Shown: piece by piece, positions 1 through 13,300 of the stretch
How positions within the stretch are numbered: the first letter of the stretch is position 1
How the letters are laid out: every line of letters begins with the position of its first letter
DNA from: Branchiostoma floridae
Lineage: Eukaryota > Chordata > Leptocardii > Amphioxiformes > Branchiostomatidae
Length of the DNA stretch: 64,000 bases
Assembly: GCF_000003815.2 (NCBI RefSeq)
Contig: NC_049984.1
Location: 18,586,573 to 18,650,572, forward strand
Direction: 5' to 3'
Notes under the pieces: model-generated
Databases searched by the model: none
What the model was told of the DNA's origin: nothing
The model's input: the letters and a program-made list of their open reading frames with translations, nothing else
Translations under genes and position numbers: made by a program

Positions 1-589
1 TGGTGTGTGTTCAATTTGCAGCTTCAATGCTCTTTCCTGAATGCTGAGTGCAAAGCAGAGAAAGCAGCATGTACTATTTTTAAAGTCTTTGGTATGAACC
101 GGCCGGGATGGAACTCACGACCTACCGAATGTAAGGGGAAAACTCTACCCACTCGGCCATTGCATCGGTAATTGTCATTTACACAGGTATTTTTTTTCAC
201 AGCGTTAACTCTTGTTTTATTTCCACTGACGTTTCGGTCACCTTCCTCGGCCTGGCTCAGAAGCCGGAGGTCCCGGGGTCAAAGCCTGTCATGCTACCGA
301 TCTTATGCTCACTCCACCTAGGTTTAAAAATGGGCACCTGAATTTGATTGAGAGGTAAAAGTCGGTGGGAGGACAGGTTTTAACTCCGACTGCCAACACC
401 GTGCCCTAAACACAGATGACAATGCGCGGCTTTGAAACGGCTATTGGAATACATTCACCTGCCCTTTACCCTGGTGTACCTGGCTGAAGCCGTGGCGTAA
501 TTACAGAAAAATCATAGCACTTCGTCTCAGTCATTCCGGTAGCTCAGAGTTGGAACTTATATTTACATTTATTCTATTTTCCCCCGCAG
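1..589. repeat. tRNA-derived SINE fragments upstream of the EF-hand exon
   Basis: Two SINE-like pieces occur in what is probably an intron. At about 100-175, the minus strand reads like a tRNA head, with an A-box-like TGGCCGAGTGGGTAGAG and a degenerate B box. At about 245-400, the plus strand has the SINE body, with a CTCACTCCACCTAGG stretch followed by AAAATGGGCACCTGA and a purine-rich segment. The same body recurs at 13.9 kb. No exon was recognised here. Confidence 0.5.
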
Positions 590-2122
590 GAGTCCAACAT
601 TATCATGGAGCCGTGGCAGTTGGAGCGGCTCATCCAAAAACTGGACTCCGACGGGGACGGCCTGATCGACTACAGGTCAGCAGGTTTAGTGGCAACATTT
701 ATTCTCTATATGTGGTTTGAAATCTGCCAATACCTCTGTAAATGTACAGGTTGGAACGAAATGGCATTGGATGTTGAATGTGGAAAGATTACGCGTGCAA
801 TGTGGGAAGTCTAACATGCATATAGTGGCTTCAGATTTGTACAAAAATAATACATTTTCCTGGGGTACTTCTAGAAACAAGAAAGCTGAAAGCAATTGTC
901 TGTCAACCTTTGTGAAACGAATTGATCGGCGGTTTAGTACAAAATTCAATGCCGACTAGAGCGTTTCCTGTTGTTTGCGATCTGCAAAGCATTGACGTTT
1001 TGATGTATGCCATTTCCAAACGCTTTCGTGCCCATGTGTAGGTTGCTTCCCGTGGAACCATAGCTTTCAAGTCATTGATAAAATCTTATTGCATTGACGA
1101 AAGGCTTTTCTGAAGCTTTCCTGATGCCGTGGTTGAAAGAGCGACGTTTGAAGCCTCCGGAAAAGATTAATCAGTAGGTATCTTTGAACGACAAGTATCA
1201 GAATGTCTTTCACCTGTTTTGTCGGCAGTGATTTGCTGGAGGGGCAGCGGAAGCTGGTGCACAAGGAGCGGCGCCAACTCAAGCGGAAACTTACCAAGAA
1301 GAAAATCAAAGTGGAAGAGAAGAAACAAGTGCTGGAACAAATGGACGTGGCGCTTCGAGGTCAGTTCCTTCAGGCAACAGGACTAAGTGATGTATCCTCC
1401 CTTTTCTTAGCATGACTATTTAGCTATTTCTTGTTCATTCAGTCGACCGACCAAATAGACAAACAAGAAATTACGAGAGACACACAAAGGTACATAGCGA
1501 GAAGGATACATCATTCAGACCAGAAAAGTATGTATCTTCATAAGTTCCGTACATCTACTAAAATGTTACCCTCTCCTTCTCCAACCCTGTAGCCAAACCA
1601 CCAAAAGAGCCTGTCCCTCCTTGGAAAGCCGTCAGTAAGTTGGCCTTGCTGGCTGCCCGGTCCAACTCAAGGGACTCTAGGCGCAGCAGCGTGCTACAGA
1701 CGCCCAAGCTTCCCGCCCTGAACGAGGGACAGGTTGTCACTACCGCTGTAAATCGCTGGGTGGCGCTGACGGCACAGCGAGCAGGGGCGAGCAGCCAGGC
1801 ATCGCCGCGAACTACGTCACAACTATCGCTGCGCACTACGTCACAGCTAGCGCCGCACCTGCAGCCCATACTCAAGGTCCCGGATGATCCGGAGACGACA
1901 GAGCAGCCGACCCTCCCGGAACAGCCGACTCGGAAGGTTTCGGGAATCATCGCCGTGGATCGCATGCCTCCGGTAAAACGATTGTCATCCGGCAGAAGGC
2001 TGTCGGTTGGCGGGCGGGCGACAAGAGTGACGACACCACTCACAATGATGTCGATTTTAAGCAGAGAAACGGCCAACTCTCCAGTTCCGAAGTTGACTGA
2101 GGAAAACAAAACCGATAAATGA
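590..2122 (+). CDS. EF-hand protein, C-terminal three exons (partial)
   Basis: Three exons join in one open frame: 590-675, 1229-1359 and 1593-2122 (747 nt, 248 residues and a TGA stop). Each border has AG before and GT after, and the phases fit. Splicing exons 1 and 2 creates one EF-hand loop, visible residues 19-30 (DSDGDGLIDYSD). D1, D3, D5, G6 and I8 are in place, but the usual Glu at position 12 is Asp, which often favours Mg2+ or weakens Ca2+ binding. A very basic, probably helical stretch follows (about residues 31-72, many K/R/E), then a Ser/Thr/Pro/Arg-rich tail of about 175 residues with no domain I recognise. The frame is open at its left edge and the acceptor at 589 is good, so the N-terminal part lies outside. 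A calcium-responsive or cytoskeletal role is possible but unproven, and I do not assign an orthologue. Confidence 0.75.
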
Positions 2123-5030
2123 AAACAAGAATTATAACTAACCTCCCATCCAGAATTCAGCCTCTGACTGTCTGAAAATCTTCTTTGATGGTATTCATCA
2201 TAATAACTTACGCTTTATCAGCAGCGAGTATGGAAGTCGCCCCGAAACTCTTTCCTTTAGCTTATCACTTTTTCATTCTTCTTCTCACCACTACCTAGTA
2301 CCTTTCTAGTGAAATTCACTGTGTTGTACATATGCCAAAGCTAATGAAAACACCATTTTCAAGCTGACTATTGAAAAGAAAACTATTATGGATGGAATAA
2401 CACAATAGTAATATTGTATTCCGAGTAAACGTGCTTCGCAGTAGTGGTACAGACGTTTTGTTACCATGTGATAGCGTCGTTCACACGTGGCGTGCTTATA
2501 TGTTTAAATTATCGTTCTTATCGGCAGTATCTTGATACGTAATACTATAAAAAAACTTAGGCAATGTATGAACCATGTTGACTGGTGTTGTGCTGTAAAT
2601 ACTTGGTTTAGATATGTTGCGACGAATGGAAACTTCGTCTTAGCTAGCTAGCTGTACATGTATTTATCAAACCCATACCAACAATATGAGTATACGTAGA
2701 ACCGAAGTAGATCAATTTGTGATTCGTACCACGATTTGTAGTAATCGACGGACTGATCCATATGGATCGGTCGTAGTACATTAATGCCTCGTGAACATTG
2801 ATCACTTGGAACATTTATGCCATGGATCCGTAGAAATAAATCTTAGGGGATTCCACAAAAAGAAGTCGGTGGAAATTGTTCCTTTTACCTTTAGAAATAT
2901 AATAAAATTCCAATATAATCTACAACGTTGCCAATAATTGGCGATATAGAACTCTTCTAATATCGTATTGATTGGGCAATTGCGTTTGGTAGGTCCTCTA
3001 TATGTAGCATTTAATGACATCTAATGAAGAAATAATATTAGATCTTGGGTATAGCTGATTCTATTTCGGACATAAAGATGACAATAATTTACTGAAAACG
3101 CTACGGTACTAGTACTCATGATTGATTGCTCTAAATGAATGGGGGGCCATGAGGATTTCTAAGTTTGACGTTGCTCAGAGTAAAAGATATCTAATTGATA
3201 AAAGACGATGATCTGATAAGAAAATGCCATTGGCAGTCTTGAAAGTTGGGAAAAGACGTCTCGGCGTCCATGACAGTTTTCAATAGGAAATGCCCTTATG
3301 TTGGCCTCACTTGATATTATCACACACACACATGGATTACCCAAACCGACGGGGCGTCTTTCAGCCCTGAACAATCAGGTCACCTGATCATGAGATTTGG
3401 AGAGTCATTTTCTTTTTAATTCTAAGTGCTCAGCAAATTGGCGCCCACACTTGACTAATTACTAGCAACAGTCTATATATTACATTGTGTAACGCTCACA
3501 CTTCCCCATACCTTAAACCATATAAGCATGTTCACACAGTATACATCAAGGATACGTACATGTGTATCTATGAATTTATGTTTGAGAATTTGATAGCGGT
3601 AGCTCATATGATGCAGATTACAGAGTGTTTTGTTTAAAGAGAGGACGTGGTTTAATGAATTGCGGAGATCATCAGAACGATGAGCAGAAGCGGAAATTGA
3701 AACAGCACAATCGTGACTGCCCATCACTTACATTGATTTATGTCGTTATCGGCTCTAATAGTGTCTAATCACATAAAATGTAAAATGATGAACAAGCGAT
3801 CTATGGTCGAAGTGTCTGGGAATAATGCACAAAATGCCAGCCTTAGCGCCAGCATAAGTTAACAATATACACATGCATGATAGTGACCCAAACCTTAGTA
3901 TCAGAATCGGTTACCAGAATAATGATACACCTGAGAGTGACATCTAGGACGAATACATGACCTGACATAGAGGAAGTACATACACCCGACGGTCGGCCTT
4001 AAGCAAGTAAGCACATACATCGGTTCCATACGCAATGTTATATACAGACCGAAAATTGTGTTTCATCGGGTATTCTCAGACAAGTTAATAAGCTTGCAAA
4101 ATAATCTTTTCATCATGTTGACTTCCGGAATTCCCATCGATATCATGAATTGCATTCAATAAGCGAAGAAAAGATACTGTAAGCCGTACCATGATAGGGA
4201 ACTATAGTTATGGTAACACATGTCCTTGGTGCTGAATACCTGGGGGTGATGATTTGATGATGCAGGAAGGGATTGCAATTTAGTTTAAACGTCCCTGATA
4301 CAATCTAAACAGACATAAGTGTATCACGAAAGAGGTTTTCAGATTATGCCGCTGTAATGAATATGAAGGGCCTAATTTGACGATTTTTTGTCAATCGAAA
4401 GCCTTGATTAGCCTCCCCCTACCTCCCTGTTCAAAGCGACAATCCCGTCTATTCTTTGTAACTTTTTGTGCGTTTTCATATCTTTAGAAGATGTGTGCTG
4501 TCGGGACTGTGTGAAATTTGCAGATGCATAGTGTGTGCACCAGATGACCCACAAGCGTTTTCCGTAAGGAAAATGGGGTCATATACGATGCATATGTTAT
4601 CTTCTTATGGAAATATCAGACCCACTCGCAAAAATGTATCTTCTATACACGTTGACAAGAATAATGATTTGAATATTCTTACGCTTGCCTTGCTTACCGT
4701 TGTATAAGAATTGTGGTGTGCCATAAAATAGTTTGCGCGAATTCTCTCGTAACTTTCACAAAATAGGTGGAATAAAAGTCGACGCACGTGCGGATATCAT
4801 CCATACAAATGACCTATTATGCTCTAAGCAGGCCTGGTTTGCATGCAGCACTCGTGGCCTGGAATCCACCGTCGAGAAACATTATAGGGAGGGATTACAG
4901 TCTTCTCCGTGGTGCACTTACGAGGATGAAGCCTCCTGTGTTATTACGGTGGGTCAGGCGTGTTCAACAGGATTTAGAAAACGTGATCAAAATACTTCAT
5001 TGTTCTGTAGTTCTCAGAGTTTGAAATCTG
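2123..5030. other. Intergenic, no gene seen
   Basis: AT-rich DNA after the EF-hand stop codon. An AATAAA at about 2835 could end the EF-hand transcript. No open frame shows a domain, splice-linked exons or codon bias. Confidence 0.5.
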
Positions 5031-5059
5031 CCATCGTCAGAACCGACAAGACGACCTGA

Positions 5060-5335
5060 CCAATGGTATGTGGGCAGGAAACAGAAGAGAGGTGAGGTGA
5101 GGACAAGGATACCAAAGACTTCTGTCTCGGAATTTCCAGATTATCGAAGCAGTTATACTATGTCTATGGAAAACAGAGTGGTATGTGGGCACAAAACAAA
5201 GGCAGAGGAGAGTTGAGGTGAGGACAAGGGGCAAAGATGCCAAAGACTGTCTCCATATTTCCAGATTATCGAAGCAGCTAAAGTAGTCTATAGAAAACAG
5301 AGTGGTATGTAGGCACGAAACAAAGGCGGAGGAAA
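5060..5335. repeat. Tandem repeat, about 118-bp unit, about 2.5 copies
   Basis: The phrases GTGGTATGTGGGCA, GAGGTGAGGACAAGG, TTTCCAGATTATCGAAGCAG and GAAAACAGAG recur in the same order. The copies begin near 5062, 5180 and 5302, with a few substitutions and short indels between them. Reading frames across it are by-products of the repeat. Confidence 0.8.
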
Positions 5336-5339
5336 TGTA

Positions 5340-8300
5340 AGGAGAGTGGTTGAGAGATGGAGAGCTTAGGAATCGCTGGATGTCAACAGGCAGTCTGGAA
5401 TGACTGCCTAGGGCAGCAATAGGAAGACAAATTGATTCCCTTTACTGTCACTTTACGTCTCGGCAGCTGCACCACACTACGAGTAATCAAATCAATGATG
5501 AGAATGTAAAATGGTCATCTTTAGGGGCCCGTTTGTACTCGCTTAATTGAGTACATCACACAAATCTTCGATCCAGGTGCATTTTATACAGTCCTACATC
5601 TCGAAGACAAATCGCCTCTTCTGTCCCCGCGGGAGTTAGTGGTAATCGATGTAAATCTATTCAACTCATCATGTGACGAATATAGACCAGCTTGCAATTA
5701 TTCAACTATCGTGAAGTCAGATGAGGCGTCTTTTTATATCCTTACCCATTGCAAGACAAACAGACACCAGAGGCATCATTATAGCAAGTATCATCAAACA
5801 GGTATTCAATGTATTGGTAAAAACAAATCCCCTTTCTCGGAAAGGTTCCGTCACTTAGTTAGATCTATAGCAAATGGTCGCGATACTGTCCGTTCGTAAT
5901 ATACGATGAACAAATTTGTCTTCCAGGCGAATACAATTTATTCAACAACGCACATGTCACTCTCCGGTTCTAAAGAGATTGGAGTATTCCGTTTGATTTA
6001 CCCAAAGAAACCAAATCATCCCATAGTTCAAAGAGCCTGATCATCTCCAGCATCAGTATTTCATGAGACAACAGGTCACTACTGCTGATATATCTCCACC
6101 AGCTAGTGTAGCCCAAGGGCAGAGCTAGCGGTCAAGCTGACTTTAATCCCAAATACGCCACGAGCAATACTGATGATGAAATACATCATCAAAGTTTCGG
6201 CTACTTTTCATGTGAAGATCCAAACCTGGCTGTTTCTGAGAACTTGGCCATGACAGATATCCCTTCCATCGCCCACGTATGCAGATATAATCATCTCAGT
6301 AGCAGTAATCTCCCAGCGACTAGTCATGACGGATTGCCGTGTTCCCCGGCAACGGCAGGAGAGCGCTAGGCGCCGTCCATCTTTCCGTCTGACGCTAAGT
6401 CAACCTTTATTGACTCAACGGCGACGCAAAGAATTGGCTACATATTGTTTCGCGCATACGTGGGGATAACAAATGTATTGGAAGCAACGGTATGCCCATT
6501 TACTTTCCAGTGATGAAGTGTCTAAGTACTAGTGGTGCGCCGCCTTTCAGTTTCTCTAAACACAAGCCGTGTAGTTCTCGAAAAAGTCACGCAAACACAC
6601 CCTCCTTGGCAAATCCGGCGACACATCGAAATTGAAAATCATGAGTCTTGCAACAGTTTCCATGACTTTCATGATGCTATAGCTAGAGTTCTCCCCTCGT
6701 TAATAGTATCTTTTTTACAATTCTCCAGTCATTCCATTATCCCACCATTAAGACGGCGCGGCACACAAATCTGGTAGTCTGATAGAGCAATCATAGTTAT
6801 GGTGGCCAGGCGACTGTTTGATGACCCATAAAAGCACCTACCCGATCACAGAGGAAATGGATAACACATCTACAGTAACACACACAGTACCACTATCATT
6901 ACTCGGTAATCAAACTGGTCCGCGCAGCTGGTGGACGGCAAGTTTTAGTAGTTTTCCTTCCTCCCAGGTCTAACTATATGTTATCACATAAATCTGCAGA
7001 ACAAGTCGCACGGACTCAACCGCAGAAACTTAAAAAAAACGATTCTCAGTCGTGATCGCACTATATAAAACTCTTCCAATTCGTAGACTAGTGAACGACA
7101 CAAGATAAAGTCGGTGATAGTTCTTTATACATTTCAACAAAATGAACGATTTTAACGCAATTTCGCGTACTCCAAAATCGTGTGTAGATTGTAACCGTTA
7201 CAGTAGGCATACTTCAGATTCAATTTGGGAAGACTTTTGACAACCAAATTAGTTAGTGCACCGATTGATAAATGGATGGATCGATTAGTAGATCGATCGA
7301 TTGATTGATTTATTGATTGAGCTTATGTTGAATCGTATCGGCAAAGGCCAAAAGTGACGATGATATCCTCCTCCCCAGTATGCATCTTTACAGTGCAGAA
7401 ACTGTGCGCAGCACACTGTGGTCGTCTGAAGTAACAGATTTGAAGACTTTTCCCATCGATTGAATACAATGTAGAACAGGCAATATGTATGTATGCGTGG
7501 ATTTATGAATCAGAGAAGAAGCAGCTGTCGACACAGATAATACCACTGCTGGTTTAGAAGTGATCCACCTGAGCGCTCACGGTGTTTCCTACCGACTTCT
7601 GGAACGATGCCAGTAGTGCTGCTGACAGGAATGGTGATATGGCGAGATAACAATGATGAGCAATGGTGTGTCAATGGTACAATCATCAATGGTGTGGCAG
7701 TGATGCAGTTATTGCAATTGGGAATGGCTCCAATGACCGTGGCCATCGGCAGTGATGGTGAACTGTCACCGTGAAGCAATTGCCTGTTTTCCAATGGTTG
7801 TTGCTAGTGCACTGGTGATGATTGTTTATCAATGGATGTAGTCATTAGCGGTGTTGCAATGATTCGTCGACCATCGTTAGTTGTAATCGTTATCATTGGG
7901 ATAAGTGGCCAACGGTGGCACCTGCATTGCTTTCTGTCAACAAACAACAGCGACTGTAGGTGTTGTATCGAATTCGTTGTGTGTTGAGGGTATATCAGCG
8001 GTTCAAGTCATTGAATGGCTTTAACAAACCCCGATGGTTTTAGGTGCTTGTATTTGCAGTTGAATAGATGGCTGCTATTGCTGTAGATAGCTGCGGCAAC
8101 GGCTCTGAAGCCATCGCCATTTTGTAGATGTCATAGTTTGGCACCGTGACATACAACACAACGGAAGGTTTTAACATTGAAGGCCTGATCAGCTCGTGTA
8201 ACATCAGTGGTTGCGTGGATCACTGCACCCAATCTACGAACCATAGCCACGGCAGCTGTCGCCGAAGATAAGGCTCGCCTGTCGCCTCACATCCATGTAT

Positions 8301-8725
8301 ACCTGGCCGAGATTGCACCAACAGCTCACGGGGACAGGTTGATATGAGGCAACTCATCATAAGGCTAACATTAGATTGCATATATAAATTGCAAAATATC
8401 GGTATTCCAAAGCGCTTGCAAAATCACCGAGGGGCATGAAACAGCTGTACACTTCATATCATATGTCAGTTAGGAAGGTCCCATTGCTTGAGTAGTTAGA
8501 ACGGCTGTGCTGTGAGGAATCTGGAAATGAACACCAAACTAGAGTACCGACGTGATACCGACGCAAGTGGGCAGATAAAAAAATCATGATTGGGCCTATC
8601 CAACTCTCCTTGATCATCAGTGATATTGGATTCTATTGTATACACTTATCTTGTAGCGATAAATATAGCTTCTGCTGTCTCACTGCAGAGCCAGGTACAC
8701 TCTCAAGCGTCAAGAGTCAAAACTT
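5340..8725. other. Intergenic, no gene seen; cryptic simple sequence at 7.5-8.0 kb
   Basis: No supported gene. Around 7600-7900 the DNA is enriched in imperfect CAATGGTG- and CAGTGATG-like words, which looks like slippage-derived cryptic simplicity. GTTCCCCGGCAAC at 6341-6353 fits the RFX X-box pattern, but that pattern is degenerate and expected by chance at this length. A GATCGATTGATTGATT-type run lies near 7290. Confidence 0.4.
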
Positions 8726-8728
8726 ACA

Positions 8729-8915
8729 CGTCATCATTCATGATGCACAGGTCATTAGACAGAACGTATACGTCATCAATCGGAACGTGCACGTCATCAG
8801 TCAGAACGTACACGTCATCAGTCAGAACGTACACGTCATCAGTCAGAACGTACACGTCATCAGTCAGAACGTACACGTCATCAGTAAGAACGTAACGTCA
8901 TCAGTCAGAACACAC
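8729..8915. repeat. 21-bp minisatellite with ACGTCATCA in each unit
   Basis: About nine units of 21 bp, consensus CGTCATCAGTCAGAACGTACA. The first units are diverged, the middle ones (about 8792-8880) near identical, and the last two shortened. Because 21 is divisible by three, two plus-strand frames stay open and give artefactual repeated peptides. Each unit contains an ACGTCA CREB/ATF half-site. Confidence 0.9.
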
Positions 8916-9394
8916 ACATCTGGAGGATTGTCAGGATGAAAGTCGAGGTCGGCAGCTGATTCATAAAATGTAGTAATAATTGATGCACTAAACAGGCTTA
9001 TTTGAAATAAATACACAGGTATGGTATGAACGTCAACTTAGAAATAGTAAGGCAAACACTATATATAACAACCAACTATTACCAAGGCCGGTTCGAATCG
9101 GTACAATATTTTCTGTCTGCGCTATGTACGCGTTGGTTATGTTTTGATCACAGCGATGCAGTCAAATAAACTTCATATTAAGTATCTATAATTTTTATTA
9201 GTTGCAATCTACAAATCACCGAAGTATATGGGAGCCAAACGGGGACACCTGATCTACTAAAACACGTTATTAAAGCACATTAACAATTAAGTGCATTGTG
9301 GTGCATGTCGGTGATACATGCCAGTTATAACGTTGGCCACGAAAAACTTTCAGAAGTTACGTTCTGTACACTTGTGCGATGACTAAGTCTAAGC

Positions 9395-9830
9395 AATGAG
9401 GTTTTGATAAAATCTTTTTTTTCGTAATAAGGGATGTTGAAACCGCTCTGCACACCCCGTGTGAATATGAAGGTAAAGTGTGACTGTTAAGGTGCACTCT
9501 CACTGCACTTGCGTCACTGCGGGGTTCGTTCACTGAGTCACTGTTTTGTTATTTTCTCCGATTTTTCATAATTCAGATATTGAGTGATACGTAAAAGTAT
9601 GACTTAGAAGATGACAAAATGCACAAAGAGTAAAACAACTCGTTCTTTATTTCTGAAACTCTTTCCAACCCCGCGCGCGCAGTGACGCAAGCTTGACGCA
9701 AGATACCACCTTAAGCAATCAGGTTTCGATCAAATCTCCTTGGTTTGAGGGACATTGAAACCCCCATGCACACCCCGCGGGAAGATGCAGGTAAAGTGGG
9801 ACTGTTAGCGACAGGAGGCACGCTCCCGGC
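9395..9830. repeat. Direct repeats of about 100 bp flanking a palindromic element
   Basis: A segment at about 9395-9490 recurs diverged at about 9712-9812, sharing CACACCCCG and GGTAAAGTG phrases. Between them (about 9489-9715) lies an element with inverted ends: AAGGTGCACTCTCACTGCAC-like on the left, and its imperfect reverse complement around 9670-9713. The second flanking copy is again followed by a diverged start of the same element near 9815, so the whole is a roughly 320-bp tandem unit. The interior resembles that of the 37.6 kb element. Confidence 0.6.
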
Positions 9831-10027
9831 TCTTGCCATCGACGCGAGAAAAGATAGATGAAATAATTACGGTCTGAACACTTCTGGGTCAGCGGAGGTT
9901 GTAATAACGCAAATATAATTAGGGCGTGAGCGAGAGAGGGGCCGGGGGGAGGTGCGGAATATTGAGTGCATTGGTCCTGATTTTGCAGGTCTTGTTGGCA
10001 TTTTGGTCGTCTTCATTTACTAGCTAC

Positions 10028-10216
10028 GTGAATGCAGAAATTTCCCAATTGTTTTATGTTCGTTGCGTTGCAAATTTACCGCGAATTCAAAACCACCGCA
10101 AACATTTTCAATGGCAGTTAGAGACTACAGTGCATGGTGCTACCGCGAACTGAAAACCACCACGAATAGTCCTTTTTCCCCGCGAAATCCCCGCGAACTT
10201 AAATGCATTTACAGTA
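10028..10216. mobile_element. Short TIR element, family with CTGTAAATGCA ends (eroded copy)
   Basis: The right end ATGCATTTACAG followed by TA is intact at about 10203-10216. Internal CCGCGAA and AAACCACCGC words match the better copies at 34206-34422 and 43380-43585. The left end is eroded. Non-coding. Confidence 0.65.
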
Positions 10217-10262
10217 ATGAGTAGTTTGGTCATGATTTTGTAGGTGTTGTTGACGTTTTAGC

Positions 10263-10266
<4 letters not shown>

Positions 10267-10311
<45 letters not shown>

Positions 10312-10322
10312 TATTATATATA
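10267..10322. repeat. (AT)n microsatellite
   Basis: An almost uninterrupted run of alternating TA dinucleotides, decaying at its right end. Confidence 0.95.
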
Positions 10323-10330
10323 TGGTAAAG

Positions 10331-13300
10331 AGAGATGAAAGAGATGCTTCCTGATGTTGACCTTCTTCTTGGCTTTTAATTTACGTCGGTATTCTTTTAT
10401 ATTAGTATTTGTTGTTCAATATTTTTTGTTGGACATGTCATATATTTGCTCATCTTTCAACAGCTGGGTGCGACTAATGACAGAGCCAAAAAGTTTTTTT
10501 TTAACAGACAAGAATGGTGAAGTACGAAAATGCCACCCACTAAAAAAGTTTTGCTTGCCCAAAAATATCGTTGCTAGATAGCTATATATCTTAACACCAC
10601 TAGATATTACTATGACTGGGTGCCGCTACAGAAAAATATGGAACTAGACCAGTTCAGGTCAAAAAGAGGAGGGGCAGGAGCACGAACGGACATGAACATG
10701 GACATGATTATGTGGGTGAAAGAATGTGAGTGTGCGACAATAAAAACAAGAGTGCATTTTTATAAAAAGAATATTTTATGTGGAGAATTAGATTACCACT
10801 GACCTTCTAAAATCCTACAAGACTAACTGCCTCTGCACGATTGACTGGAAAACTTGGTAGAAATGACTTTAAACTCTACTCAGCTTCACTCTTGTTATTT
10901 TCTTCGACCGGTAAGCCCCCAAACGCTAGAATTCCTGGCATATCATCCGTTCATTTTCAAATAGGTCCAAAATCCGGCCCACCGATTTTTTTCAGGTCCG
11001 GTTTTTCCGGACCGGTACAATAAGAAAAAACGGTTTTGTGCCGGTACACCGTACCGATACCCACCCCTAGCTACTACGGAGGCTGGTACCCAAGCTAGTT
11101 CCCAAGTGGAATGACCTTGAATAAACTCGAAGTTGTCTACTTACCTCGGCAAGACAGGGGAAATCTCCTTAAGCAGAGAGGCCATTCCTTCTTAAACTTT
11201 GACCTTCAGACATAACTTGAAGCAATGATCGCCCGTGTTGGGGATTAGTGGGGCCTTACTGAAGCTACCAAAAGAAGCTTAACCAGGAAATGTACTCTTA
11301 GACTACTAAAACATGCTTTCCACCATATACCAAGCCAAAAAGTTACGCTGCACTCTTGCAATCCAAAAATAAACACGGGGAAGGGAAGGGTGGTGGTGCT
11401 GATGGTTTCTTTAATAGTTGAAGACCTAACCACATGATCATCACTCAAAACTACATGAGCTATGGTGCTTACAAACTTTAAACAAACGTGGATGAAAGCA
11501 TCATCAATCTCCTTTGCCCAGGTAATTTCTAGGACTAGTTAGGAGACGACAATAGATGCCTGTCTTTGGTTTCCCTAACTGTTGTGGCCATCAGGGTGGT
11601 TACATAACCGCCTTGGTGCGATAACTCGCATGTAATGACTTATGGAGTCCACCGTTTCCTCTGTGAAGCACAGCTTCAAAGAACACGAAAAATGTAGATC
11701 AAAGACTTGGATTCTTCCCCTGTGGAACTACTGCGTGTACTGAAGGCACAAAATCCCCCGACGTGTTTGCGTCTTAACCCAAAATGACCTCCAACTACCA
11801 CAGAAAAACGTCTTGAGGTTTTGAAAGAACCTTGTCTAAGATGTAGGGCTTCCCTAGCGGTAGGACCTTAGTAGTAGTGGGACACACACAGAGGCTAATG
11901 GTCGCGTTTGTGGAATAGCTATTGTGATGCATGCTGGGGACTAGATTAAACGTCTTTCAGAATGGTAGAACATTTACTTAATATTCAGTTCCGTACATTT
12001 ATCTCTTTCTCCTGGGTAAGCAGTTTGATTACTGACCGGCTTCAATAAGATATAACACAACAACAAATAATCATTAAAAAAAGTTAACTAAGATAAATAA
12101 AATTTTATGAATGATGAATAAGTATAAATTGTAAGCAACTGATATTGCAAGTTAATCAAGTAAATCTTGCTGTTTCCAAAACAAGCTTGATGCATGATGT
12201 GCTTGGAAAGAAAACATTGAAATGAAAGGAGGATGAAAGGATAACAGTGAGTAGTAAAAAAAATCGAAATGAGATCTAAAAAGGAAGAAAAAAAGAAGAG
12301 ATACAGATAGACAACGACCTTACCCTTTGTGAATATTCACATATATGCTAAGAATCATATTTGCATACTATGAAAAGGATTCCAGCAACGCTTAAGAAAA
12401 CCCGTGGTGACTTATGAAAGACCGGACGACGGCATACAGATCCAGAATGACACGTAATGAATACTAGTTAATAACTCTATTTACTGACGACTGTGCGGAC
12501 GATACCGTGCTTTTGTTACCGCTGTGGCCGTGGGCACGACTGTTGGAAGCCTGTGGATATCTGTGGTGACGCGTGGTTGCCGTGACTACGTCATGTCTTC
12601 ACAAATACCTGACACACGACGCTTCTGCCATCTTTTTCATAGCTGCGAAGTAATACTACTTTATTTGTTTCGCACTTTAAAGCAAATAAATACATGAATT
12701 GACAATGAATTATAAATAACATAACAGTGCCAAAGCCCCCCCCCCCCCCTTACTAACTTACTACAATTGATATAGATTAAACAAAAGAAATAAGTATGGA
12801 TGATAAACAATAATACCAATGGAATGAGATAAAAACATATTACACTAAATAATTAACCAATTAACTAATTAATTTAGGTAATATAGAATGGATGTAAGAT
12901 ATAATTGAAAGTTACCAGTAGTAAATGAAGAATGATATAATTCAAATAAACGAAATAAGTATAGATAATAAATAACGTAGCCGATAGAACTAAAATAAAA
13001 TCTCTGCTTCAACATCTGCTTGGAGATTACTAGGCTTTTTTTAATCTCCCCATTACACGCCTTATCAGAACGGATTATATGGAGAGCTTAAGTAATCCGA
13101 TATCCAGCCGCCATATGTAACATTGGCGTAAAACAATCCAGTCGCGCATGCGCACGGACGTTGCTTGCCGTGAAATCTCATTAAGAAATACACAGAAAAT
13201 AATAACTGTATTAAATCAAATTAAGCGTTAAGCCGACTTTCAGTAGAAATAGCAGACATGATTTAAGTTCCCATTGTTATTCAGGTTTACCGGTATTTCC

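Noticed and set aside
1558-2109. Long minus-strand frame of 183 codons
   Set aside because: It is antisense to the terminal EF-hand exon, whose spliced plus-strand frame has an EF-hand, phases and a stop; the minus frame has no domain.
8729-8915. Regular 21-bp repeats as a CRISPR-like array
   Set aside because: Units are contiguous with no unique spacers and lie in an intron-rich animal genome; this is a minisatellite.
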